Shown here in pieces: positions 19,601-27,003 of a DNA stretch of 40,478 nucleotides (position 1 is the first letter of the stretch; each line of letters starts with the position of its first letter). The DNA lies in NCBI GenBank assembly GCA_035575095.1, contig DATLYF010000140.1, positions 1-40,478 of the forward strand, written 5' to 3'. Below the pieces are notes generated by a model, which saw only the letters and a list, made by a program, of their open reading frames with translations, was not told the DNA's origin and did no database searches. The stretch comes from DATLYF01 sp035575095 (GTDB taxonomy: Bacteria; Pseudomonadota; Gammaproteobacteria; Competibacterales; Competibacteraceae). The position numbers and the translations under genes were made by a program.

Positions 19601-19939
19601 ACCACCTACATCCCGCCTAACCCGAACCAAACCCGTGCCCAGTGCGGCCCGGCCGAGGGGGGTGGCCGCCTCTATACGGTCAAGCTGCAGAACGCCACGG
19701 CGGTCAGCAACTACAACACCAGCACCGATGGTGATGGTGGTGGCGAACTGCAGAAGGAGGACCGCTTCCGTGACCTGAGGTCCGGTGGCATTCCCGCCGA
19801 AGTGGTGGTGCTGCCCATCAGGAACGTGGATGGAAGCGCTGCCATCTCCGAGGTTGGTGTGCTGCCGCCGGACCTGTTCACGGAACGCTTCTCCGCCAAG
19901 CTGTACTGGAAAACCTTCTGGTACCAGGATGAGCGTTGA
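16649..19939 (+). CDS. pilY1: PilY1-like pilus tip protein, cluster 1 (calcium loop kept, MIDAS absent)
   Basis: About 1096 residues from the ATG at 16649; a GTG at 16637 in frame would add 4. A signal peptide ends near MPAVQA|DD. Where other PilY1 proteins carry the von Willebrand MIDAS, this one reads VMFSIDWRPNLAAS, so DxSxS is missing. The C-terminal half is the PilY1 beta-propeller (FGSNDGFMRML, WLFFGLRRGGKAYYALDI). Bases 19112-19138 encode DSDGDGLLD, matching the calcium loop shown in Pseudomonas PilY1 to control retraction. It is exported and placed at the pilus tip by the minor pilins, with likely roles in adhesion and in opposing retraction. Confidence 0.9.
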   Translation: MRTKNLLATLAMAGALFGMGILNMPAVQADDTDIYFTQNRRDTDEPLVMFSIDWRPNLAASASCPVGSSCYESIGNYLDVPDPSNLTQFDIYRAVLKKVFEPLEGVKIGLMINHNQGTGKSCSGPQSGNNKCTTGGFIAFGFQSMQKNDANGAKAAFHAKLKKLPLPKGNESHSYQGGELFFEFFRYLTGQGVYNGHNGWSSFDFNETYNSDNGMSNTGSVPKFDFGWDTSIEQKINGKDTYISPLIKSSACAKIFTVNILFQVSNQDADSDSAITATKANGGMAGIGTIGQNNRFEKVLSWLRDTDLGDGTYGAAPSLEGKQSVISYFLTPKDNGQTVDGYARAGGTSASIELKSDPEELVKTLQGILNEILSVSTTFVSASVPVNVFNRSEILDNVYLALFQPAEKTVWPGNVKKLKINSDLVLVDANNQPAVANDGRIKYDALTYWTDVSKLPPLPDPNLDSSDEKQYAVAGRDGRFVPRGGAGHKIPGWRMPPGTTGAEPGTTNSGARKLYTQDGSSLYPLNVDDTTANELMADLGVTGATGTEKRNRAKCLIKYIRGYDVSNIDNCSTTPVRSWLMSDILHSRPQPINYGGNTSNPDIRLVFGSNDGFMRMLRNTDSAGGELGAETWAFMPRELLQNVDTWRKNANGGTHLYGVDGQPAVYMFDKDADGNIESGDGDKVWLFFGLRRGGKAYYALDITNPDSPSFKWKIIESMTDFGELGLTFSKPAVGELDWGSGRKPVLIFGGGYDKKKDVRNSDGTSKVYATGEYDDEGNALFVVDADTGKLVWKAVRSGSSSGSVYVNSALKDSIPSEVNAFDSDGDGLLDRAYVGDTGGVLWRADLAGSDRSKWSMKPVLSVGRHSIGGEDRRFFHRPDIALTKDDTGPFDAVVIGSGDRPNPLEVTIDNQLYMFKDRNITSGSPPSTVVDGSALADLTSNCLQDADLSCSPEPDLSKGWYITLEQPGEKMLSSPLTLSGAVFFTTYIPPNPNQTRAQCGPAEGGGRLYTVKLQNATAVSNYNTSTDGDGGGELQKEDRFRDLRSGGIPAEVVVLPIRNVDGSAAISEVGVLPPDLFTERFSAKLYWKTFWYQDER

Positions 19940-19968
19940 TGTGTTGATGTATTGATGTGTTGATGCCC
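19937..19968 (+). repeat. Short tandem repeat TGATGTRT, about 3.5 copies
   Basis: Four units start at 19937, 19945, 19953 and 19961 (TGATGTGT, TGATGTAT, TGATGTGT, TGATGCCC). The first contains the pilY1 stop codon. With an 8-base period the TGA triplets fall in all three frames. Confidence 0.85.
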
Positions 19969-20001
19969 TGGATAGGGTATCGAGCCGGTGCCGGAGGGTA
20001 T

Positions 20002-20018
20002 CCCGCCCTCCGGGCGGG
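20002..20018 (+). promoter_or_regulatory. Hairpin between pilY1 and pilE, cluster 1
   Basis: CCCGCCC and GGGCGGG form a 7-bp stem with a TCC loop. GCCCTCC at 20005-20011 is also an exact complement of GGAGGGC at 20051-20057, the ribosome site ahead of the GTG at 20061, so two folds compete. There is no T-run for termination. Confidence 0.45.
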
Positions 20019-20060
20019 CGCACACAAGTGGAACGAACGAGAATGTTGAGGGAGGGCATC

Positions 20061-20489
20061 GTGAGACCTCAGCCGTCCGGACACATCCCCAGGAGAGCAG
20101 CCACCGGCTTCACGCTGGTCGAGCTGATGATCGTGGTGGCGGTGGTCGCCATCCTGGCGGCCATCGCCTATCCGAGCTATGAGGAGCAGGTACGCAAAGG
20201 GCGGCGCACCGATGCTAAGGCGGCGTTGACCGAGCTGGCCCAGTTCATGGAACGGACCTATGTGGAGAATAAGACCTATCGGCCTGGTGGCGCCGACCCG
20301 GCTCTGCCCTTCACCGAATCGCCAAAGGAGGGTGCAACAAAATTTTACACTCTCTCCCTGTCTGCGATCTCTGCCACTACCTATACTCTGCAGGCGACCC
20401 CCAAGGGTGCACAGGCGGGCGATAGCTGTGGTACGCTGACACTGACCAATACCGGCCAGAAGGGGGCTGCCAAGACCGGTTGCTGGTAA
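20061..20489 (+). CDS. pilE: Type IV pilin PilE-like minor pilin, cluster 1
   Basis: 142 residues from GTG 20061, chosen because GGGAGGG sits just upstream. ATG 20043 or GTG 20028 would add 6 or 11 residues. The leader ends RRAATG and is followed by FTLVELMIVVAVVAILAAIAYPSYEEQVRKGRR, a classic class III prepilin sequence with Glu at +5. Two C-terminal Cys (DSCGTLTL and TGCW) form the usual D-region disulfide. PilE in this operon position is a minor pilin that links the tip complex to the major pilin. A possible terminator hairpin follows at 20554. Confidence 0.88.
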   Translation: MRPQPSGHIPRRAATGFTLVELMIVVAVVAILAAIAYPSYEEQVRKGRRTDAKAALTELAQFMERTYVENKTYRPGGADPALPFTESPKEGATKFYTLSLSAISATTYTLQATPKGAQAGDSCGTLTLTNTGQKGAAKTGCW

Positions 20490-20553
20490 TGGCGAGATAA
20501 TGATCGGCGTTCGGCAGAAGGGAGAGCAATCCTAAGATGATGCCACCCGCCTG

Positions 20554-20597
20554 AGAGAGTGCCGGATCCCGCCTGATTCCAGGGCGAGGCGCTCTCT
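20554..20597 (+). terminator. Possible terminator of pilus cluster 1
   Basis: AGAGAGTGCC pairs with GGCGCTCTCT (one G-T pair) across a 24-base loop. Only a short T stretch follows, so efficiency is doubtful. Confidence 0.4.
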
Positions 20598-20662
20598 TAA
20601 GTTCTGCACACAGAGCGGTTTCGGCGGACCAGGAGGAATTTTACGATAGGAGATCGTCAAGA

Positions 20663-20908
20663 ATGAATATCTACCCACCTATCAACCCCCCCCTCTGCCA
20701 TGCCTCAGGTCCGTCCTCCATCCGGCAGACAATGAGGACGGATCGGGCACGGCCAGCGCTGTTGCGCATCAATGCCGGTACGGCCGCGCGCTGGATCTTC
20801 CTCGACGCTTGCTGCGCTACCACAAACCCACCTGATTGGGCGGAAACGGATTCGAGCCCAATCCCTGTGGGAGCCCCGGGTGCATGTAAGCGCCAAGCCA
20901 CGGACTGA
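20663..20908 (+). CDS. Uncertain 81-codon open frame upstream of fimT
   Basis: It starts with ATG 10 bases after AGGAG and ends 18 bases before the fimT-like ATG. The 81-residue product is rich in Pro, Ala and Arg with no recognised domain, membrane helix or signal peptide, and it spans the 8-C run and the hairpin at 20827. It could be a leader peptide of the second pilus operon, or simply a chance frame. No homology is claimed. Confidence 0.2.
   Translation: MNIYPPINPPLCHASGPSSIRQTMRTDRARPALLRINAGTAARWIFLDACCATTNPPDWAETDSSPIPVGAPGACKRQATD
20827..20871 (+). promoter_or_regulatory. Strong two-part hairpin in the leader of pilus cluster 2
   Basis: CCCAC (20827-20831) pairs with GTGGG (20867-20871). 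Inside it GATTGGGC (20834-20841) pairs with GCCCAATC (20856-20863), with a 2/3-base internal bulge and a 14-base loop. It ends 56 bases before the fimT-like ATG. This is probably an RNA element controlling the second operon; the class was not recognised. Confidence 0.45.
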
Positions 20909-20926
20909 ATCGACAAGGAGGGCGCC

Positions 20927-21460
20927 ATGGGAAGGTGCCGAGGTTTCACCCTGCTGGAACTGATGATCGCATTGGCCTTGGGGGCGGTAGTGCTGACTCT
21001 CGGGATTCCCAGCTTGCAGGAACTCGTGCGCAATCAGCATATGGTGACCGCCAGCAATGAGCTGCTGACGACGCTGGCGTTGGCACGCTTCGAGGCCATC
21101 AAACGCAGTGTCCGTGTGACGCTGTGCAAGAGCTTGGACGGTCAGCAATGTACGCCTGATAGCCATTGGGAAGAAGGGGGACTCGTGTTCGTGGACGGCA
21201 GCGAGACTGCCAAAGTCGACGGTGATGACCGACCGATCCGGGTTTATCCGCGCCTGGAGGGCGAACTGACGCTGCGAACGGGAGAGACTTTTAGCGCATA
21301 TGTCTCCTTCTTGCCCTCTGGTATGAGCGAAGGCAAGACGAAGCTGGCGAATGATACGTTCCGTCTGTGTGATGCTCGGGGTTCGGGGATGGCGCGCGCC
21401 ATCATCGTGAATCGATCTGGTCGTATTCGGGTTGAGCGCGGGACAAATCAATGTCCATGA
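20927..21460 (+). CDS. fimT: FimT/FimU-like (GspH domain) minor pilin, cluster 2
   Basis: 177 residues. A very short leader, MGRCRG, precedes FTLLELMIALALGAVVLTLGIPSLQELVRNQ. The GspH/FimT domain follows with the family feature RVTLCKSLDGQQC and a late FRLCDARG segment. AAGGAGG is spaced 5 bases before the ATG. FimT/FimU prime pilus assembly with PilV, W and X. This is the only copy in the window, since cluster 1 has none, so it may serve both clusters. The last 10 bases overlap pilV of cluster 2. Confidence 0.9.
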   Translation: MGRCRGFTLLELMIALALGAVVLTLGIPSLQELVRNQHMVTASNELLTTLALARFEAIKRSVRVTLCKSLDGQQCTPDSHWEEGGLVFVDGSETAKVDGDDRPIRVYPRLEGELTLRTGETFSAYVSFLPSGMSEGKTKLANDTFRLCDARGSGMARAIIVNRSGRIRVERGTNQCP

Positions 21461-21894
21461 GCGCGACCTCCAGATGTTGGAGATGGCTTATGCGGGTAGC
21501 GAGTCGATCGATTGGACAAGAAGGTGGTTTCTCTCTCCTGGAAGTGTTAGTGGCACTGATCGTGGTGACGATTGGATTGCTTGGCTTGGCCGCTTTGCAG
21601 GGGCGTTCGCTGCAAACCAATCACAGCGCCTATCTGCGCACACAAGCGACCAATCTAGCCTATCAAATGCTAGACACCTGGCGGGCCAACAGAGGGAGTC
21701 TGATCGGCAACAACAACCTCCCTGCCGATCTCGATACCTGGAAGACCATGGTCGGACAGATGTTGCCGAGTGGCTCTCTGACAGTTACCCGCAATACCGA
21801 TCAGTTGACGGTGGAAATAGGCTGGCTCGATGCGCGCTGGGCTGAAGCCGCGAGCGAGCAGACTACCAAATTCACAGTGACCAGTCGGATATGA
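21451..21894 (+). CDS. pilV: Type IV pilus minor pilin PilV, cluster 2
   Basis: 147 residues with an unusually long leader of about 25 residues ending GQEGG, then FSLLEVLVALIVVTIGLLGLAALQGRSLQ with Glu at +5. NHSAYLRTQATNLAYQMLDTWRANRG is typical of PilV. GTG or ATG starts inside the leader (for example Met14) would give a more usual leader, so the start is uncertain. It is shorter than the PilV of cluster 1 by 40 residues. Its stop overlaps the pilW start (ATGA), so it is coupled to the next gene. Confidence 0.88.
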   Translation: MSMSATSRCWRWLMRVASRSIGQEGGFSLLEVLVALIVVTIGLLGLAALQGRSLQTNHSAYLRTQATNLAYQMLDTWRANRGSLIGNNNLPADLDTWKTMVGQMLPSGSLTVTRNTDQLTVEIGWLDARWAEAASEQTTKFTVTSRI

Positions 21895-23012
21895 TCATGT
21901 TGCGGAGAAACCATGCTCGCCACCGATACCAAAGGGGGCTTTCGATCATCGAGTTGATGGTGGCGCTGGCGCTCAGTTTGCTTCTGATCGCCGGCGTCAT
22001 TCAAATATTTGTCGCCTCCAAGATGACCTACAACATACAGGAGGGATTGGCGCGCGTACAGGAAAACGGGCGATTTGCGCTGGAATTGATCAAGCCCGAC
22101 ATTCGCATGGCCGGATTGCGTACGGTCTGCGCTGGTGAATTTCCTCCGCTGCAAGTGCATCTCAATCTCGGTAACGCGGATATCGCCAATATTTTCAATA
22201 TCAGCAACGGTACTTTCGGCTGGGAATTTCAAAATACCGGAGATGGCCAGACCTATACCGTGAGCACCCTGAATCCCAGCGGCGTCGCGTTCAGTTCATG
22301 GATTGGCGGCTTGACTGCTGCTTTGCAGAATAAGGTGATACCAGGCACGGATGTGCTGCTGGTCAAACGTATCCAGCCAATACCAGGCTTGACCGCACAG
22401 GGCAATACTCCAGCCAACGCCACCGCGCTAAACCTGAATAGAGCACACCAAACAGCACAAGATAGCATCATATTGGTGTCCGATTGCACCTATGCGGATC
22501 TGTTCCAGAACCGTAGTGCCTCCAATGCTAACGCCTTCTCCCGCGGTGTGGGAGCCGGCAAGCCGCCCGGCAATATATCGGGTAACTGGAGTACCCAATA
22601 TGACGATCGCATGCAGGTGTATCAGGTGATGATCAGCGCTTACTACATTGGCCGAGGAGCCAGTGGCGAGCCTTCCTTGTTTCGCCTGGACTTCGGCACG
22701 GCAGGCGCCGCCCCCACTGCCGCCGATCACCAAGAACTGGTGGAAGGGATCGAGAACATGCAGATCCTTTACGGCGTGGGCAATGCCAGTGGCATAACCA
22801 ATTATGTGACGGCGGACAACGTCGTCGATTGGAATGCCGTAATGAGCGTGAGGGTCGCACTCCTCGCGCGCTCGTCGGAGCAGGTCCAGACCAGTATCGA
22901 TAACCGCTCGTTTGCGCTCAACACGACTACCGTGAAGCCAATCCCCGACCGACGCTATCGGCAGGTATTTTCAACGACCATTGCCCTGCGCAATGCCGTC
23001 GAAGTGAGGTGA
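21891..23012 (+). CDS. pilW: Type IV pilus minor pilin PilW, cluster 2
   Basis: 373 residues. The leader ends RYQRG before LSIIELMVALALSLLLIAGVIQIF with Glu at +5. QEGLARVQENGRFALELIKPDIRMAG is the PilW signature region, and the C-terminus has YRQVFSTTIALRN as in cluster 1. It is 59 residues longer than the first PilW and shares little outside the N-terminal helix and short blocks, so the duplication is old or one copy was acquired. The base composition is more AT-rich than the flanking housekeeping genes. Confidence 0.9.
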   Translation: MIMLRRNHARHRYQRGLSIIELMVALALSLLLIAGVIQIFVASKMTYNIQEGLARVQENGRFALELIKPDIRMAGLRTVCAGEFPPLQVHLNLGNADIANIFNISNGTFGWEFQNTGDGQTYTVSTLNPSGVAFSSWIGGLTAALQNKVIPGTDVLLVKRIQPIPGLTAQGNTPANATALNLNRAHQTAQDSIILVSDCTYADLFQNRSASNANAFSRGVGAGKPPGNISGNWSTQYDDRMQVYQVMISAYYIGRGASGEPSLFRLDFGTAGAAPTAADHQELVEGIENMQILYGVGNASGITNYVTADNVVDWNAVMSVRVALLARSSEQVQTSIDNRSFALNTTTVKPIPDRRYRQVFSTTIALRNAVEVR

Positions 23013-23015
23013 ATC

Positions 23016-23531
23016 ATGAAAACGAGCCCGACTATCGAGACCCAGCGCGGTTCGGCTCTGATCTTTGGATTATTGTTCCTGATAATCATGACCATCCTTG
23101 GTGTAACAGGCATGCAGGGAACCATTCTGCAGGAGCATATGGCGGGCAATCTTCGCGATCACAATCTGGCCTTTCAGGGAGCGGAAGAGGTTCTTCGCAT
23201 CATCGAAGACAAGGCCAAGCTCAAGGTCACGTCAGGTGTTACTGGGAGTCTGTCTCTTCCCATGGAGGATTGGGTGAAAGCGAGAATGCAGCAGGACTGC
23301 TCGGCGGATTCGTTGCGTAAAAGTAGTGATTTTGGCTCGCTCTGGAGTGCTGAGTCGACCACTCAGCACGAGTATGCGATAACTCCGATCCCCAAAAACT
23401 CCCCGTGCATTCCCTCCGAGTCATTGGGACGCGGTATGGGTGGGGCCGAGCACTTCTGGATTATGACAAAGGCCCATGGGCCTAGCGGCGCATCGGAAGT
23501 CGATCTGCAAGTAGTCTACATGATGCGCTGA
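23016..23531 (+). CDS. pilX: Type IV pilus minor pilin PilX, cluster 2
   Basis: 171 residues. The leader MKTSPTIETQRG precedes SALIFGLLFLIIMTILGVTGMQGTILQEHMAGNLRDHN, the standard PilX start without Glu at +5. FQGAEEVLRIIED matches the PilX helix extension, and the C-terminus ends VVYMMR. It starts 3 bases after pilW and precedes pilY1 by 29 bases. It is expected in the tip-priming complex. Confidence 0.88.
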   Translation: MKTSPTIETQRGSALIFGLLFLIIMTILGVTGMQGTILQEHMAGNLRDHNLAFQGAEEVLRIIEDKAKLKVTSGVTGSLSLPMEDWVKARMQQDCSADSLRKSSDFGSLWSAESTTQHEYAITPIPKNSPCIPSESLGRGMGGAEHFWIMTKAHGPSGASEVDLQVVYMMR

Positions 23532-23560
23532 GATAACCCAAGACGTGGAGCAAGCGAGTC

Positions 23561-26500
23561 ATGGACATGAACGGAATAACCATAAAGGCCAAGCGCATGA
23601 CTTGGGTGGTGCTGGCGTGCACGAGCACCGTCTTGTCGGCACAGGCACGGGCTGCCGTGAGCGATAGCATTTCGCAGTCGCCATTGTTTATGACCACTAG
23701 TTCGGTAGATCCGAATATCATGTTCATCCTGGACGACTCGGGTTCGATGGGTTGGGATTACATGCCCGATGAAGTTGGTTACGACCCCGATCATCCCGAC
23801 TATGTGCCTGCCAATAGCAAGCGGCGTCGATCGAGCACGATCAACAAGATTTATTATAATCCAAATATCATCTATGAGCCGCCAGTAGACGAAAATGGCA
23901 ACAGTCTTGGAAATGCTACATATTCGAAAGCTTGGACAGATGGATATGATATTGCCAACAGAGATGGTTCGACAGTCAATCTCAAAACTCGATATTATGC
24001 CGTTTACGATCCGGCTGGTACTGGCTGTTCGCCAGTCAATATAAAAGAGGAGAGCTGCTATCGGGATGTGAAGGTAACCGCGACTTCTCCAGAAGCACAG
24101 AATTTTGCCAACTGGTATTCTTATTACCGAACCCGGCAATATGCTGCTCGGGCCGGTATCGGCCGGGCCTTCGCCCAGCAGGGTGATAAGATACGCGTCG
24201 GCTATGGGCGCATCAACCGTGGCAGCGTGACGGCGGATGGCTTTTCCTCGAATACCGTAGAGCGCGGTGTGCGGCCCTTTGCCGGCGCCGATCGCAAGAA
24301 ATTCTTCGACTGGCTGTACAGTGCTCCAGCGAATAGCGGCACGCCACTGCGGCGTGCCCTGGACGATGCCGGGCGCTATTACGAGTCATCGGCGCGCCCT
24401 TGGAAGAGCGATCCTGCCAGCAATAGCGGTGAACTACTCGTCTGTCGCTCCAGTTACACCATCCTCATGACCGATGGTTACTGGAATTCAAACGCATCAT
24501 CGACAAGCGCCTCGAGAGCGAATGTGGACGGCACGGCGGGGCCGACCATCACCGGGCCAGGCGGACGCAGTTTTACCTACTCGCCGGTCTCGCCGTTCAA
24601 GGACAGTTGGGGACATCCAAACCCTTCGGGCGGAACCTTGGCCGACGTGGCCATGTATTACTGGAAGCGCGATCTGCGTACGGACATTTCTAACGAAGTG
24701 CCTACTACCCCATTGGATCCGGCGTTCTGGCAGCACATGGTGACGTTTACCGTCGGTCTGGGCGTGCAAGGCAGCATAAAGCCCGAAGATGCCTTTGCCG
24801 CCATTGCTTCCGGCGCGAACATCAATTGGCCTGAGCCGGATACAAGCCTGACGCAGGCCGACCCGGCCAGGATCGACGATCTGCTGCACGCGGCGGTGAA
24901 CGGGCGCGGCGGCTTCTTCAGCGCGACCGATCCCAAGGAGTTCGCGGATGCCCTGGCGGGTATCCTGCGAGAGATCAACAACCGGCAGAGCGCCGCTACG
25001 GCGGTGGCCACTAACTCCACCCGCGTACAGGAGGACACGCTGGCTTTCCAGGCGCGCTTCGAAAGCGAGTACTGGAGCGGCGATTTGATCGCAGCGACCC
25101 TCAAGCCCGATGGCACCCAGGAGCAGGAGCATTGGCGCGCCTCCAGCAAGCTTCCTGCCGCGGCGACGCGCAAGATCTTCACTTTCGATGAGGACACGGG
25201 AAAGGTGGTGGCCTTCGGGAGCGCTACGCTCTCGAACACCATGAAGGGCAAACTGGTAAGCCCGAGCGACCCCGATTTCTCTGATAAAGTGGAGAGGATG
25301 ATCAAGTATTTGCGCGGCGACGCCAGTGAGGAGCAGCGCAATGGCGGCAGCTTCCGTAATCGCAAGAATGGATTGGGCGATATCGTCAATTCCGAGCCGG
25401 CGGTCGCCGGCAAGCGCAGCTACAACTGGTTCGGACTGGATGCCAGTGACGGTGGCGGTTACAGCGGCTCCGGGTCATATGGTGAATATCTGGATAACGT
25501 CAAGGCGAATCGCAAATATATGGTGTATGTAGGCGCCAACGATGGCATGCTGCATGCCTTCGATGGCACCAAGGACGAGGCCGATAGTGGCAAGGAGATA
25601 TTCGCCTATATCCCGCGGGCCGTCTTCGCCAATCTGCCGGAACTGACAAAGCCTACCTACATCCATAGATATTTTGTGGATGGCTCGCCCATCATCGGCG
25701 ATGCTTACGATGGCGCCTGGAAAACGGTGCTGGTCGGTACCACGGGGGCGGGCGGCAAAGGGATCTTTGCGCTGGATATCAGCGATCCCGACGGCCTTGC
25801 TCCAAAGAGCGTGCTCTGGGACATCAGCGATGCTAGCGGCGCGGCTTTCAAGGACGACCTGGGCTATACGATCGGCCAGGCGCAGATCGACCGCCTCCCA
25901 AATGGCAAGTGGGTGGCAATCTTCGGCAACGGCTACAACAGCAACAACAAGCGTGCCGTGCTTTATATCGTCGATCTTTTTACCGGTGCGCTGATCAAGA
26001 AGATCGATACCGGAGCAGGTTCTGCAGCCGATCCCAATGGTTTGTCCACGCCATTCGTGGTGCCCGATCCCAGCGGGAAATATGCCAAATACGTCTACGC
26101 AGGTGATCTGCACGGCAACCTATGGAAGTTCGATCTGTCCGGTAGCGAGGGCAGTTGGGACGTGGCCTTTACTAGCGGCTCGAGCAAAGTGCCGCTATTC
26201 AAGGCGGAGGATGCCAGCGGCAACCGCCAGCCGATTACCAGTCAGCCCAATGTGACTTATCATCCCGCTGATGGCTATCTGGTGTTCTTCGGTACCGGTA
26301 AGTTCTTCTCCCCAGGGGATCAAGCTGTCGCCAGCACTCCACTCGTCGACAGCTTCTACGGGCTGCGTGATCAGGGACAGGTTATCAATGGACGGAACCG
26401 GTTACAGGAGCAGGTGCTGTCGAGCTACGTCAGTGTGACCGCGGATGGCAAGACGCGTGAGTTGCGCAAGCTGTCCAAGAACAGCTTCAGTTGGAAGGAC

Positions 26501-26935
26501 AAGGACGGATGGTTTATCGATCTCAAGGTGGGTAACGCCAAGAAAGGCGAGCGTGTGCTCAAGGCCCCCGTCGTCACGCTGGGACGTGTGTTCTTCACCA
26601 CCTACGAACCTTCTGAGGATCCCTGCAAGCCGGGTGGCATTTCGCGCCTGCTCGAGGTGAATGCCCTGGATGGACAGCCCAGCCTGGCTTTGCCGGACAA
26701 ATATAAAGACGGCAGTACGCCGGCGTGCCCGGCGGGTGGTGCATGCGCAGGGATAGAATTGGCCGCCGGCGCTCCGCTGTCACCGCCGGTGGCGACGACG
26801 GAACGTCTGGATGCCCAGGGCAAGCCGACTGGCGATCAGACCTTGAGCATATTGCTGCCGGACGGCGAAAGAATCGATGCGCTGGAGGTGGCGCGCATCA
26901 GAGTTGGGCGTCTGCGCTGGTGGCAACTGCGTTGA
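23561..26935 (+). CDS. pilY1: PilY1-like pilus tip protein, cluster 2 (MIDAS kept, calcium loop absent)
   Basis: 1124 residues. A signal peptide ends near AQARA|AVSD; ATG 23567 is an alternative start. A von Willebrand A-like domain begins at about 50 with an intact MIDAS DDSGSM (23732-23749), a Thr in NSGTPLRRAL and LMTDGYWN. The C-terminal half is the PilY1 propeller (VYVGANDGMLHAFDG, FAYIPRAVF, YVYAGDLHGNLWKFDL). Where the calcium loop should precede that last block the sequence is PDPSGKYAKYVYAG, with only one acidic residue, so calcium binding there is unlikely. This complements the cluster 1 protein. Expected role: pilus tip adhesin or mechanosensor. Confidence 0.9.
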   Translation: MDMNGITIKAKRMTWVVLACTSTVLSAQARAAVSDSISQSPLFMTTSSVDPNIMFILDDSGSMGWDYMPDEVGYDPDHPDYVPANSKRRRSSTINKIYYNPNIIYEPPVDENGNSLGNATYSKAWTDGYDIANRDGSTVNLKTRYYAVYDPAGTGCSPVNIKEESCYRDVKVTATSPEAQNFANWYSYYRTRQYAARAGIGRAFAQQGDKIRVGYGRINRGSVTADGFSSNTVERGVRPFAGADRKKFFDWLYSAPANSGTPLRRALDDAGRYYESSARPWKSDPASNSGELLVCRSSYTILMTDGYWNSNASSTSASRANVDGTAGPTITGPGGRSFTYSPVSPFKDSWGHPNPSGGTLADVAMYYWKRDLRTDISNEVPTTPLDPAFWQHMVTFTVGLGVQGSIKPEDAFAAIASGANINWPEPDTSLTQADPARIDDLLHAAVNGRGGFFSATDPKEFADALAGILREINNRQSAATAVATNSTRVQEDTLAFQARFESEYWSGDLIAATLKPDGTQEQEHWRASSKLPAAATRKIFTFDEDTGKVVAFGSATLSNTMKGKLVSPSDPDFSDKVERMIKYLRGDASEEQRNGGSFRNRKNGLGDIVNSEPAVAGKRSYNWFGLDASDGGGYSGSGSYGEYLDNVKANRKYMVYVGANDGMLHAFDGTKDEADSGKEIFAYIPRAVFANLPELTKPTYIHRYFVDGSPIIGDAYDGAWKTVLVGTTGAGGKGIFALDISDPDGLAPKSVLWDISDASGAAFKDDLGYTIGQAQIDRLPNGKWVAIFGNGYNSNNKRAVLYIVDLFTGALIKKIDTGAGSAADPNGLSTPFVVPDPSGKYAKYVYAGDLHGNLWKFDLSGSEGSWDVAFTSGSSKVPLFKAEDASGNRQPITSQPNVTYHPADGYLVFFGTGKFFSPGDQAVASTPLVDSFYGLRDQGQVINGRNRLQEQVLSSYVSVTADGKTRELRKLSKNSFSWKDKDGWFIDLKVGNAKKGERVLKAPVVTLGRVFFTTYEPSEDPCKPGGISRLLEVNALDGQPSLALPDKYKDGSTPACPAGGACAGIELAAGAPLSPPVATTERLDAQGKPTGDQTLSILLPDGERIDALEVARIRVGRLRWWQLR

Positions 26936-26948
26936 GTTCAGAGAGGGT

Positions 26949-26993
26949 GCCTTGGGGGCAGCACTGTTCCCAAGGCGACGGCACTACCCAAGG
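26949..26993 (+). promoter_or_regulatory. Competing hairpins over the ribosome site of pilE, cluster 2
   Basis: GCCTTGGG (26949-26956) is exactly complementary to CCCAAGGC (26969-26976). It can also pair with a second CCCAAGG (26987-26993) that contains the AAGG of the pilE ribosome site. The two partners lie in a direct repeat (GCACT then CCCAAGG). Confidence 0.4.
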
Positions 26994-27003
26994 AACTTCC
27001 GAC

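Larger units (their letters stand above)
20490..20926. other. 437-base interval between the two pilus clusters
   Basis: It holds a hairpin resembling a terminator (20554-20597), an 81-codon open frame (20663-20908), an 8-C run (20686-20693) and a strong bipartite hairpin (20827-20871). No consensus promoter or known riboswitch core was recognised by eye. Confidence 0.6.

Noticed and set aside
17378..20059. An 893-codon open frame on the minus strand opposite pilY1 of cluster 1
   Set aside because: It lies wholly antisense to a gene with clear domains, shows no recognisable domain, and is explained by codon bias in GC-rich DNA.
20849..20866. T-arm-like string (GATTCGAGCC) in the leader of pilus cluster 2
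   Set aside because: No acceptor, D or anticodon arm can be formed around it; it is the loop of the hairpin at 20827-20871.
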